Shown here: positions 14,401 through 28,300 of the stretch, one piece after another
Numbering within the stretch: position 1 is the first letter of the stretch
How the letters are laid out: each line of letters starts with the position of its first letter
NCBI RefSeq assembly: GCF_050947875.1
Contig: NC_134569.1
Coordinates: 16,097,631-16,161,630 of the forward strand
DNA: 64,000 nucleotides
DNA from: Dermacentor variabilis
Lineage: Eukaryota > Arthropoda > Arachnida > Ixodida > Ixodidae
Reading direction: 5' to 3'
The notes under the pieces: model-generated
The model's input: the letters and a program-made list of their open reading frames with translations, nothing else
What the model was told of the DNA's origin: nothing
Database searches by the model: none
Translations under genes and position numbers: made by a program

Positions 14401-17400
14401 GATTCATTTTGGCCGCTTGCGAGCTTCTAAAATGCTATTCACAATAACGAACAGCCACAGTTTGAATGAGCCATCCATATGCGCAGCAAGCAAAACTGAG
14501 AGCACCCTGTTAATTTTTCTTCCATGGCATGTAGTGCCCTTCAGATTCAATCTCTTGTTTGACAGCATCTGCCAAAACAGTGCTGTTTCAAATTTGTTGG
14601 CATTAAATATTTATGAGTACAAGGAGCGATTTCAGCTCTGTTAAGAGAAGCACACTCACATGTGACAGTGAACGGGAATTTAATGTACGCATAGTACATT
14701 GCTATACTACTACATTTGCATAGGTGTGTGTGTGTGTGTGTGTGTGAGCGTGCACGCGTTTGCATGCATGCTTGTGTATGTGTGGCTATTGTGTGAGGCT
14801 ACTGCAGGAGTGGGATAAACAAACATGAGGGTTTGGAAAAAGTCAAATAGTTATTTATAGAGAGGAGGCAAGGTGAATTGATTAATGTGTGAACGAATTT
14901 TAGGCATTCTAGTTTGCGACACTCTACAAGGAGAGTGAGACCAAGTAGGGGAAGAGAGTTAGACGGTGAAAATTGCTTCTCATCTCCTACAAACAAAACG
15001 CACTGCCTTATTTTTCACCGATTCTAGTTTTTTGACGCCACAGTGTTTATATGGATTCCATAAAACGCAACTATATTCGAAGATGGGGCAAATGAGGGTT
15101 TTATATGTAAGATGTTTAGTTTCTTGAGGAGCAAGACACAGCATAGAATGTAAGTAACCTAGTCTTTTAAGGTCCTTGTTACAGGTGACATCAATGTGTT
15201 TTAACCATGACAAATCGTGTGTTAGTAGGATACCTAAATATCTGAATTCGAAGACCGTATTTAAAGTAATATTGTTACAGGCATAGGCAAAGAACAAAGG
15301 GGATGAGCGTTGTGTAAAGGACATGGAGACAGTTTCGGGAAAAGTTCGACATTCATTTGCCATGCTTTGGACCAGTTACAGAAGTCAGAAAAATTATTGT
15401 TAAGGACAACATGATCAGTAGGAGATGTAATTGTATGATGTAAAATGCAATCATCTGTAAAAAGGCATATTTTAACTGAGGTGTGTAGGGGGAGATCATT
15501 AATACGAAAGCAGGAATAAAAGAGAACCCAGTACTGAGCCTTGGGGAACCCCTGATAAAACAGGCATCAAGGGTAAGTTAGTAAAGTTGAAACATACATA
15601 TTGCGAACGCTGGGAAAGAACGTGTAATATCCAGCCAACCAAAGATGTACTTTTTAGTATAGCAAACAGCTTGTGCATAAGTTTATGGTGTAAGACAGCG
15701 TCAAAGGCCTTTGCAAAATCTATAAAAATAGCAACAATCTGGTTACCTTTGTCTAAAAAGCTGCTGATGTCATGAACGAATTCTGTCAGTAGTGTTATAG
15801 TGCTAAGGTCACATCTAAAACCATGCTGGGAAGTGCATAAAATTTTGTTAGTTTCAAGAAATTCCATAATATGTTTAAAGAAAATGTGTTCAAGTAATTT
15901 ACACGAGTGTGCTGTTAAGGGGATTGGCCTATAGTTAGATAACAATTGAATGTTACCTGACTTAAGTAAGGGCAGAATTGAAGGAAGTTTCCATGAGGGA
16001 GGAAGGGTGGCAGTTGAGAGAAATTTTCTAAATTGTTAGATATCTGCTGCACCAAAGAGAGTATCGTATGAAAAAGACAGTCGAGGTACCATCAGACCAT
16101 ACGACTTCTTGGTGTCTCAGTTTAGGATCAAGTACACCCTCAGGGGACAGTGATATATCGTCGATTGGAGGGTATGGTTCGGAATCAAAAACAGGGGTTA
16201 CAGAGTGGTCAGTTGTAAAGATAGATTGACAAGATTTTCAAAGAAACTTGTCAAGGTATTAGTATCACAAGTGGTATCTATAAGTTTAAACTCATGAGAA
16301 GAATCACATAGGGCGTCTGTTATTGCCAAACCATCAGCGCGGTTAAAGTCAGGAAATGTGCGGTAGATATAGCAGGATTTAGGGAAGATGCCTGGAACTG
16401 AAATTTACACAGCATTGTAGTCAGATAATGCATCAATAACATCGCATTTGTAACTGGCATTTAAAAGAGATGTAGTAAGAAAGACAAGATCCAAGGACTG
16501 AAGTTTGCCAAGTGAAATCCTGAACGATCTGGTGCAAGCCACAGGACAATGAAACGTGGACCAACTCCCGCCCAATAGCTACTTCGTGCCCGCTTACTTT
16601 CACAGAAGACCAATCAATACTAGGAGCATTAAAACCGTCCATGCAAATAATGTTGGATGAAGAAGTATTATAACTTCACAAAAATTCACATAGATTGTGT
16701 AAATGCTCAATATTATAACCAGGCGGACGACAAACAACCCCTATAATCACACATATTTTCAAGTTGAACTTTACACCCCAAAGACTCAGTATCAGGTGGG
16801 GCAAGGAGTACAGAAAAGTGAAGGTGAGATTGAAGAAATAGAGTAACTCCTCTCCCTAATTTTTTGTCTCACCGAACCACTTTGAAACCAGGGGGAGGGG
16901 GGGGGGGGTTACCTCAGAATCATGCACACCATCATGTAACCTCTCAGTAACACCAATAATATGTGGCGAGTAAGACGAAGACCAAGGAAACAAATTTAGA
17001 GAAATTGCTGATGAGGCTTCTTGCATTAACATTTAAAATGGAAAGTTTATTGCCAGTACTGTGAAGTCAAGGGGATTTGGCCCTAGCAAGTGTTTTGGCG
17101 GCTTTAGTTGAGCCAGCAGATGATCTGACGTTGGATGTGCTATCCAACAATATCGTACCCTGTCAATAAATACATGTCAAATCAAAGTTGGATAGATGAG
17201 CCACTATCCCTACAAGAGCAGAACGTTTTCCAAAGCTTCTTGTGAATATTGCGAACCTGTCGCGAGAAGTCTTCTGAAACACGAAAGCTAGTGTTTTTAA
17301 GTTTATAGCAATTCCTCAGCACCAGCACCTTATCCGGAAAATCATGGAGCTTCATAATAACGGATGTGACCGGCCTCTGAAATTATTGCCGAGTCTATGA

Positions 17401-20400
17401 CACCTTTCGATACACAGATATGCGATCTTAAGAGTGTCCTGGAACCACTTAGCGATATTGGAAGAAAGTTCCTTATAATTCTCGTTAGGGCCCGCATTGA
17501 GACCATGTATAATAATGTTGTTTCTACACAACCTGTTTTCTAAATTGTTGTTTCTGCAAGAGAGAGCTGATATAGCATTCTTTAATTGCTGGATTTGAGT
17601 GTGTAGGTTGTCATTAGAATCCTGTGCACCACTAGACGTTGAGGGTGACTCCAGAGAAGATACACGAGTTTCCAAAGCCTGAAACCTCGTGTTGACCAAT
17701 GATTGAAACATCTTAATTTCAGCAATATCCAGAGCCAGTTTTTTTTTTTTTTTTTTGGTTTAGGAGTTTGGAGAGCATTTCTACTACTTCGGGTTGTTTA
17801 TCAACATCTATAAACCGGGTTTGGGAGGCAGAATCGCGCTGAGAACGAGAGCTGGGAACAGGGTTAACTTCCACATCGCCGCTGAATAAAAGCCTGCAGG
17901 CAGCATTTAACAGAGCAGAATACAAAGAAATATAGACAAAACCATGCTTGCAGTCATATGGGCGAGGGAAGAGCAGCATATATCGGTCATCAGAACGGAT
18001 GCACCGAGAATCGGCAAGGTAACATACCTGCGTGATGAACAGACAGCGGATCAACATGGTGCCCGCACCACTTTCCCTCGTCGGCCACTCAAGAAGGGAA
18101 CTGCCGGGGACGCTTTTATAGCCGTAAACCATGTTGTCGTGGAACTAGGTCTGTTGGTGATTAAGTGATGGATTGTGACGGTAATCTTCTCCAGTGGAGC
18201 ATGCGGGATATGGACCGATGAAGCGAGGAGGAATCTGCCACTGTTATCCACAAGAAAGATAGGGTCGACCACGCGTTGACCACCCAGCACATCCATGATA
18301 TGGATATTGAGATATTGCCATCCCAATTGTGCTATGTCTCAATCATCACACATTTTAGCTGTAGCCTGTCAATTATGCTGCAGCATTGTCTGAATTACTT
18401 GTAACGACCTTTATTCAAGTTGTCTCGGGAACGTTTTTAAGTTGCAAAAATTACGTTCCAGGTGAAATGTTCACCTTACGTCGGTCAACGCACAGCACCA
18501 TGAATAACTACAGTCGAGCCTGCTTGTAACGAACCTGGGCTTCACGCGGCATCTGTTTGTTATATCCTGAAGTTCGTAGCAAGTGGACTGCAGCTTAAAA
18601 AAAGCGGCCAGTCAAAATGCTGAATTGATTTATTTGCAAAGAAGTTCGTGATGCTCATCTGTTTCTGTAGTGTAGGTCCGATGGGGGTGGCCGCCAGTTT
18701 ATTTAAAGCAGAAGAGTGCTCTTTGCCGAGGCCCTTGATGTAGACAAGCTGCCTGAGGCCTCTGTAGTCCATTGCTACAGGTGCGCTTATGGGTGCTGGC
18801 TCCAAACTTTCATCGTCACCCGATTCCTCCGCATTGCTCTCCACCCACACTTCACAAACGATGCCCTCGTTCATGCACGTCACCACCATATCAGCATCTT
18901 CAACAGCAGAAATAAAGTCATCGCAACCAATGTCATGACCCCCCATGTCGGAGACGACAACGCACTGCCACAAACCGCCACCGGACTGATCATCTTCGGA
19001 AGCATCAGGCTCAGCATCAGGCACTGCGTCTATGAAGCCGGCCTTGCAGAAATGCATGCAAAAGGCTGCCACCTCTGCCCAGGCCACCTTCACCATCTCA
19101 ACCGCTGAATACATGAAACTCAAAGCAGCAAGTTGGCAGCCTGACGGTCAACAGCGATGAGCAAGCGCTCCATAATGCGGCACCTATATAATGCCTTAAA
19201 TGCGCGCATTATGCCCAAATCAAGCGGCTGCACTTTCGAGGAGGTATTGGGCGGCAGGAAAAGTAGAGTAACTGCCATCAGGAAAGTTCGCACATGGTGC
19301 GCTGAGCAATTGTCAAACACGAGCAGCATGCCCCTGCCTTGCCTCTGCAGCACGCTGCAGTCAAACTTGCCCCCGGACACTCTGCGAATAAATCACACGT
19401 CATCCACGCCTTAGTATTGTGCCTGTAGCACACGGGTACATAGCTCTGAAGGCAACACGGCTTCTTTAATCTTCCGATTACAAATTGCACGCACCAGTCG
19501 CTGCCATCCATATTAGTGCACAGAAGTATTGCAACGTGCACTTTACTATGCTTGCTGCCAGTGCATGAGTCGCCTCTCATGGCATGCGTCTTGTCCGGCA
19601 GTGTCTGGTAAAATAACACAGTTTCGTCTGTGTTGTACACGTCCTGCTCCATGTAACTTGCAATAATGGCTCGGTTTCTTGCAAGCCAAGTGGCAACTGT
19701 TGTAGCTTCGACGGGGCGGCCGGACGAAAGGGTTACGGCATGAGGCCTAAACGGCCGGGGCGCGCAGCGCCGCAAGAAAAGAGCCGGACTGCTCCAGTCG
19801 GGGACCAGACAAAGAAATGAACTTTTATTTCTCCGAGGGGAAGCAGGAAGGCGACTTACAGCGTTTGGCGCTGAGTGGCGCCCTGATGTAAAGACCCAAA
19901 ACCGAAACCAGAAGTTAACACAGGATACCACAGCAACGTCTTGGTCACTTACCGAAGCCGCTTCACCGACAATCGATTTAAAGACAATCCCATGCTGCAC
20001 TTTGAATCGATGTAGCCAGCCATTGCCTGGGCAGAAGTTAGGAAAATCTAGCAGGAACGAAAGGTTTTTGGCTTTGTCCAGCATGATTGGTCTACTAATG
20101 GGAACGTTGCAAGCCCGTGCGCCGATGAACCAATTAAGCAGCGAGTCCTCTACATACGCATAGATGGCCTTCTGCAGGCGCTTTCTGTTCGTCGTGTCAG
20201 CGTCAGAGCTGGCGATCTTTTCCTTATTCTTTAGAATTGTCGAGGTGGTTGATTTCGACACACTGCACTTCTTCACTGACTTGCAGCTTTTAGCACCTTG
20301 AGACAGTTCCATCAAAACTGCTTGCTTCATTGCCATGTCCAGTACTTTTAGTTTCGTGACCACTACAGTCGCGGCATTCCCACCCGCCATCCTGAATACA

Positions 20401-22289
20401 ACTCAGGCCTGACTAAAACGAAGCACGGAAGCGAGGAAGCATGGATGGAGACTAGTCTGGAGAGGCCTGCTTTGCCAGTAACGGCCAGAAAACGAAACTT
20501 TAGAATTTTAGCCAGCACCGTAGCACCCGCCAAGACAGTGAGAGAGTTGCAAGGAAGAGTGAGGAGAGGGGAGCGGAGTTGCAAGGATGGACAGGAGGGC
20601 GATCTTGGAAGTCACACGCTGACACTTGTGGGCAGAGCATGACGGCGGGGAGAGGGTAGCTGGAGCACGAAACTGATAGTTCACCTGCGAGGAGGCTTGG
20701 GAAAACAGACCATGCACGTAAAGGGGTCAGAGGTCGTCATTATTTCGCATCACGGTGCCGGGTTTACATCATCCGTTCACTGTAACCAATCGGCAAAGCT
20801 CAAAGACATTCGTTATACATGCGATTTTATGCCACTGAAAAATAATGTATATTTCGGTGGTCGCACGAGTCTCGTTCGTTTTAAGCGAATGTTTGTCTTA
20901 AGTGAGGCTGTTGTGTGTTGGCTCAACTGTACTGCAGTTGGTGGCAAACCATAAAATAAAAGGCTACTAGAAATCACATGTAGTAGATCCACACTAAGCC
21001 AAAGTAACACTAAGCTGTAATAGAGAACAGACAGCTGAAGGGCTATGATTTTAAAAGGAACAGCGCAATAGAATGACAACAGCAGAAAGGAAGGCTGGAC
21101 ATGCTATGTTGGCACATATCTCGTCTTCCTTTCCTTCCTGTGCATTGCTATTTGTGCTGTTTCTTTCAAGGCACAAGTGCAACAACTCGCCCAGCTTTCA
21201 TTACTTCCATTGTGGGGTACGATTCCTCAATGCTGTTAGTGAGTGCAGCACAAGATTATCTTCAATTGGCATGCAACAGAAGTGCCAAACCTGTCATAAT
21301 AACAGTGTTCAGCTAGTCAACAGAAACTAGACACAACAACCTCACACAGTTGATACTTTGGCACCCACCACATAGTAATTCTGATGTTTGCAGAGCTTGA
21401 CATAGAGGGTGTGCGGGCCCAGCTTGCTGGCAATGTGGCCCCGAGGAACCACCAAGGGGATCGTTGTGGTTGTCAAAACAGGCAGATGCTGCAGCGTCTT
21501 TTCGCAACGTTTCACTGTCATCCAGAACCTGCACAATGCAGACCAACACAAGCATTACTGACAACATGTCCAGTCCAGTAAGCCAAAAATGCAATCCAAA
21601 CTCTATGAGGCCAGTTGTATTGTAAACATGATCATTAGCTGATTATATCTCAGGACATAGGTATGCACCACATTTTCGCGATTCTACTGTGCCCTCGCTT
21701 GTAATGCGCAGTTATATTACCGCCCAAACTTAAAAAAAAAAAAAAAAAACTTGGTGTTGATTCCACAGCGCACATCAAGTAACAAAACCTGAGTCAACGC
21801 ATACCATGTTGAAACGATTTTACGGAACATACAAAGGCAAACAAACATCTTTTTTTTCCATCCTGCCATAGGACTACCTCGACAAAAGGTGGTTGAGAAG
21901 AACTATTATGACCGGCATACAGCAAACTGTAAATGGCAATCGCAAGCCAAGGCATAAACAAGCAACATCCGTTCAGCGGCAGTATGGCTAGCTAACTTTT
22001 ATTGAGCTTTTTATTATTATTATTAAGAATCAGCTTCCTTTTTGATATCAAGTAGAAATAGTTACGATTGTAATGTGCATGCAAATTAGAATGCACTTTT
22101 TATTAAAGAGAGCTGCACGTTAGAATTGTGCAAATACAGCAGTAACTTAGGTTTTATGAGTTACTGCATTACACCACAATAGCATTTATTTTTATTTTTT
22201 GCCTACATCCTGTTTTTGCATAGTGAATATAGTGGCATAAAAGGTTGAGCATCTAATTCAAATATTAGATATTCTTGTATGATCACTAT

Positions 22290-22340
<51 letters not shown>

Positions 22341-25300
22341 CTTCAAATTATGGTACAAAATCAGTCTCAATTTGTGGTGCTAAACAAAAATATTGCATAA
22401 AGCTTTGCTTATACACAAAAACTTTAATAAGAGTCTAATGAACAACAATTGCAGCTTTTTTATTACATTAATGTGGCAACAAATTGGCAAGTTGCAGTGC
22501 TGGAAAGTGCACTTAATTTTGTACTCAAACACAATGTCATCACCTTTTTTTTTTATTATTACCGGTGGTTTACTACTATTTAACAATCACAGGAGGACAT
22601 AAGACACTTTTGTGAGCTGGTTCCATAATTTTACAGTAGTGGCACCAATTTTGACCTATGTTTGCATCATTTATTCATTAACAAAAGCTCTGTTTTCAGT
22701 ACAAGTGATATATTACAGTTGTCTTCTATCCCTTTTGATCAATCTTGCCTTTTGTGTCTCATTCCTGTCCCTTTTCAAAGACAAAAACCGAGTTGCTTAA
22801 TTATTACCAAGGTTCCCTGTGGTGCGTTACATTACAAAAGATTATGCAGATCCCACACTCTGTAGGAATCGATGTAAGCAGAGCTTTCTTATTTGATTGA
22901 CGATAATTAATGGTGATGGCGGTCTAACACTAGAGTGATGAGTTGATGGTAAACGTTACCTTGTGTGTACCACTGTCGTTTGTCTGCATAGTGCATGAAA
23001 CATAAAGGGAGAGCTGTTTGCTTGAGGCGTTGTTGTGCGCCATATTTCATAACCTCTGAGAGGGTTGAGCATCGTCACTGCCTCACATGGCACATCCCAC
23101 CGTGACAGAAGTATTAAACTTGAATTGGATTATGGAGCTGTACATGCCGAAACCACAATTGGATTATGAGGCACGCCATAATGGCAGAATCCAGATTAAT
23201 TTTGACATTGTGGTGTTCTTTAATGTGTCCCAAAATCTAAGTGCACATGCATTTTCTATTTCGCCCCCATAGAAATATGGCTGCTGCGGTTGGGAACAAA
23301 TCCGCGACCTCTAGCAATGCCATAGCCACAAAGCTACAGCGGCGGATACAAAAGTGTTCATTTGACGGTCAACCACTTTCATAGTGTCGCCTGAACCCTG
23401 CGGTGCATTTTCTTTAATTAATGCGGGTCTGCTTCTGGACACCCTGGATAATTTGTCTGCTTGATATATTTGCATGGTGTTTATTTTTCAGAAATAGCTG
23501 CAGCATATTGTACCGTACCTTAAACTTAAGCTTATCCAGTTTCCTCACAACTGTTGCCTTATAGTAGTAGGATTTCCTTGCTTTCTCATGTCACCTTCCC
23601 TCCCCACTCCCTTGTATGGGAACTGTCTCTTCTCCTCCCTCCTCTCTACAGTTCTATCTACCTCCCCTCTGGGTTCACACGTTAGTAGAAAGGGAAGCGC
23701 TGCAGTTTCTGCAATGCTTCTGAGGGGAGTCACGGATAATTACAGCGGTCAAGAGGCTAATGTTGCGATGCCCAGGGAGCTCCAGAGGGCATTGTGTGCA
23801 TTCGACACGGTGGGGTGAAAATGAGTTTGTGGCATCCTCTTTCCTCTTGGACTCAAGACTCAACTCGCCCCTGTCATGTATATACACGTGTTCTGGACAC
23901 ACGAGCCACAGCAGCAGTGGGAAAGTCGAAGGAAGAGGCAAAGAAAGCTTCACTTCAAAACTTGCGAGAACTCTTCTTATGAACTATGAGTAATTTAACT
24001 GTGATGATGTGATGCAGATGCAATAAAGAATCGGCCAGGACATGCATGCGAGGCGAAGGTGTAAGGTGATCTCTTGTCAGATCAGGCTCTCTGTGATGCG
24101 ATTACTATGTCGCAGAGAGTCCTGATAACGCCTTTTCTGATGAGAAATGCTTGTATAGTTGGACAATTCAAATCAATGTCTCCTTCTTCATCTCGCAGGC
24201 ATGTCCTCGCCGATTCTATATAAGGTGCACAAAATAAGCACACAATAAATGTTTGCAAGTTGGCCATTAGTTCCCCTACTAATCTCTCTGCAATTTCTCT
24301 TTCTTGTCACAATGTTACCACCTTAATCTGGCCGTTGGCTTCTCTATCGCAAAATATTTTTGTTAACAACACGAATGAATTCTCACTTGAGATCAATCAG
24401 AAGGCTGTCAAGCTTGTTGGTATCTTTGTTGAGTGCCTCTTGGATGTCACCAATCATGGGTGGATCTGGTTAAATAAAAAGAAATTATGTATGGAAATGG
24501 TATGCAGGAGACCACGCATACAAAAACACAAAGCACACCTTCAAAAGCACCCCTATACAGATAATGGTGGCATAAATGCCTGGCTGCATAGGCAACAGCT
24601 AGTATATCTACTCAAAAGCACTAAATAACAACCCAAAAAATCATGCGTTGATGCACTGTCTTGATAAGCTTTTAGAGCACAGCTTTTAGGCGCCCGACCA
24701 GCGTAACCACGCGAACGCACTCATGCCACTACTTGCATGTTCGTCATCGTCTCCTTCCACAACTGGCTCCAATGACGCTCATCACGCCAGCATTCCCATA
24801 CTGCCCCTCCCTCTGCGAAGACGGTACTGGCCCACCGCCAGTCTGTGCGGTGATTTTGGTCTCAAATTATTTGTCTCAATATCACGAAATGAAAACACGT
24901 ATCAAGCTGCACTCAAATTTTGCATTAGGGAGTATCATAATTGTCCCACACTTTTTTGCAAATGCCAACAGGAGTGATATTTTAAATAAATTTCACAAAC
25001 TTATGTCTGTTACGTTGATGTGCTAACTTAAGAGTTAAGAGTTACAAATACTATTGCATAAAGTGCTAAAAACATTTGTATCAGTTGCACACACGCTGAC
25101 AACCTCAAAGGGATGCAAGTTTGCAAGCGAGTAATTTGGAAGTGCAGGCAGTATGATGTCAATTGCAAAGAAGAAATACTTTTTTTATATAAAGTACAAA
25201 ATAGGAACAACCAAGGATATTTTTACACAATTTCTTTTCTTTTACAAGACTGTATGTATGAAATTCAAATACAGTCAAAACCTGCTATACCAAAATCCCG

Positions 25301-28300
25301 CAACAATGAAATTCTCCCGACAATGAAATATTTTCGTATCCCTGGCGAACGCCTGTAGGATTCAATGCATTTCGTACCTCCCGACAATGGAGTGTCGCAG
25401 TACTATAATCCCGCATAAATGAAATTTGCCAGAACATAACCCCGCATATTACGTTCTTGAACAAGGATAACAGACACCAAAATGTGCTCAAATGCAGTTT
25501 CTTTGCACTAAAAGTGCATAAGATACGACCATATTACACTTGTGTAGGCGCCGCCATTTTTGTTTACCTAAACAACCAATCACTGAAGGCGACTGCGTGT
25601 GCCGGAAACACGTCATGGCCGCCATCTTGTTTGTTGATCGCCCGTTCGAAGCACGCATGTTGCTACCAGCATGTGACGACACTTTCTGCACACCTAGCGC
25701 AGTGCACAATGTGCACCTCAGGCAGAAAAATGCAGCAGAAACAACGAAATCTGTGTCCCACTAACGAGGAATTGTCTACAGTGCTTGAGAAGGCAGTTGT
25801 AGCATGGAGTGCCACACATTAGGACGTGATTGAGCGATCGTTTGGGAATATGCATCCCTTGCTTCAAGAACACTGGTCTTGGTGCCACTCGACAGGCATC
25901 GCGTGTGGGTTCGGCGCCGGACGTAGACTGGCGTGAAGTGGCCGTCATCTCGATCGATTGCCTTTGGTCATATGGGATACGATCACTTTCGCGTTCGGCA
26001 CCGGAGGCGTCGGCGCCTATGAGCAACAGTATGCGCTGGAGAAATGCTGCTGTATGAGTGGGGCGCTGTTTATCTGCATCCGGTGCCCAGTTACACAAAA
26101 TCTCACAAAGTGATCGTAGCTCCAAAAGCAACTGACCGAGAATACTGCTCCACAGCAGTGCTGCTACTGCTGATCGATGCATGCAGCTCACTTTGTACTA
26201 TCAGCAATGCAGTTCTATATCCTTGAGCAAAGCTTGCCAAATAGGCTAATGGAATTTTGACAGTAAAGGATTGTTTTGCAACACATTGCGTATCTGTGCT
26301 GTCCCATTTCGCAACTGTAAAATCCTCGCAAAAGCAAACTTTTTCACGTTCTCCACCGATTTCGTTATTGCGAGGTTCAATTGCATTCCTCTTGTAGTAA
26401 TTTCTCAACGCAAACTTCTATTGTGCTTCTTGTATAACATTGCAGTGTATCATTCATGTTTCATATCGATGCTGTATTTTTGAGGGTGACATGGCCTTGT
26501 TGAGTACTTTGAAGTTGAGTACTTTATTTTCTTACTTTAAACTTATGAAAATTGGGTGAGTGCTAGAATAGGGGGCACGTTAGAATTAGTCAAATACGGT
26601 ACGCCTTATGATGATGTGAAAATGCAGGCGTCGCTACAAGCGGAGTGATCAAGGCTTTTGTTTTGCTGCATTGCCAGCACCTCCCTGGAACCAAAAGTAT
26701 CAAAATGACACATCTGGTCTAGTTCATAGCCTAGTCAAACCACAGTTAGCGACCAAGCTGACATGACAAGACAAACTGGGGCTGGCAAGCTGTAAATTGG
26801 CATGCATGCCATGCATGTGTCATGCGTCTGACATTTTTCGTTTAACATAATAAACTGGCGACTCCAACTAAATGTTCACCTCCTGGCGACCACGCTGAGA
26901 AACAGCTCACCCAGGTTCAAGCTTGAAGCAAACAGGGCCTCCTATCACTCTATGCGCTGAATGCCTCGTAATTCTGATAAACATTGTGATGCCACCGCAC
27001 ACCAAGCCCGAAAATGAAAAAACTACAAATGTCGAAAGGCTTGCTGTGTACCATTATGCATGTCATCCCGGTGGAAGGACAGCAATGTATGATTTAATAA
27101 TGACTTGGATAAGAAACTTCGCAATGGGAAAAGGTGATGACTGATGCTGTACCGGCTTATTCTAAACACTTCACTCGGGACTTCTTTCTTCCCAACAAGC
27201 AGAACACTGCTTTCAATATCGTTGGCATTTCAAATCGAGGAGTATGCTTTGTATAGACAGGCACTTTGATAAATTATAGTGATGTACATTTCAGCTTCCT
27301 TCAGTTTTGTTCGTTTATAGGGCTCTGTCCCAGTATTAGTGTTACTAGTGAATTAAACAGCAGAAATATTCTTGCTAATGTACTTTTGTGTGCAGGCATG
27401 GTAGCAGGAATGATAACTGCCTCGGAAGGTCTAAAATTGATCATGATGCATGTTATGCCGTGAGGCAACATATCGTTTTCACAGCATGCTTTAGTTTAGC
27501 AGTGCAAGCAAGAGATGCTGGTTTCTCATTCAATACGCTGAGTTGTCAGTTGATTTGCACGAAACAAATTTAGAAGCAAGAGCAAACAGTGTTTGTTCCA
27601 GCTTTGGAGCGTTCGACCTGCACACAACCCCGCTGGTTTGCTTTCCAACACTGCACAGACCTAAATTCCATTAAAAATAGTTCAGTTCATTTCCGAGTCA
27701 AGCATATATACTAATACAAATGACTTAGCCCAAAAGAAAACCTTTGCAAAATTTTAAAAACCTGTTGAAAAAAACTCAACTTAGTCCGATTGGTTGTTAG
27801 TCACTTCTCGCATTTCACTTGGGTTTGAGAATGTCTATGGGTGGCAGGTGCCTGCTGTGTTCACAAGCACGAGCCCTACCTCGAACACTGCATACTGCAA
27901 GCATGAACAATTAGGCACCAGTCATCGGACGCAGACAACCTTATCACTTATATCAGCTAAGTATAAAAAGAGGTGTAGCAATGACTCACAATTGAAACTC
28001 TAATTTGTTTTTATCCCAAGACACACTGACGAGGTAACATTACAGTTTTTAGCCTTAGTGCAGAATATCCAAATTCAGCTTCTGAAAGCAAGACAGACAT
28101 TACTGCCTAAATACTGTGAGATGCTATATGTGATATATTACAGCACGAGGCTCAGTGTGGAGTTGCCTATGAAGATCGGAAACAGTCGAGTATTGTACCT
28201 GTAAAAGTAGAGCAATGCTGGGAAAAGGTGCTGGCACCTTTCGGAGGTGCACTATGCACAAACACCTCCCTTTTTTTAAATCTCTGGCTCGCTTGAAAGG

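Larger units (their letters stand above)
14790..18330 (-). mobile_element. CR1/Jockey-type non-LTR retrotransposon, degraded
   Basis: On the minus strand there is an ORF1-like part (18132-17352), an endonuclease piece near 16.6 kb, a reverse transcriptase (15945-15400) and the C-terminal region typical of CR1/Jockey-type elements (15363-14810). The order ORF1-EN-RT is that of a near full-length LINE. Frames are broken several times. It is in the sense direction of MED14, in intron 15. Borders are approximate because CR1 elements lack clear target duplications. Confidence 0.8.
18511..20929 (-). mobile_element. Tigger/pogo DNA transposon, 2.4 kb, with TIRs and TA duplication
   Basis: The left end is TA/CAGTCGAGCC and the right end, reverse complemented, is TA/CAGTTGAGCC, as expected for pogo/Tigger elements. 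The minus strand encodes a frameshifted CENP-B-like transposase interrupted by a solo LTR at 19698-19932. It lies in MED14 intron 15 in the sense direction. Confidence 0.85.
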
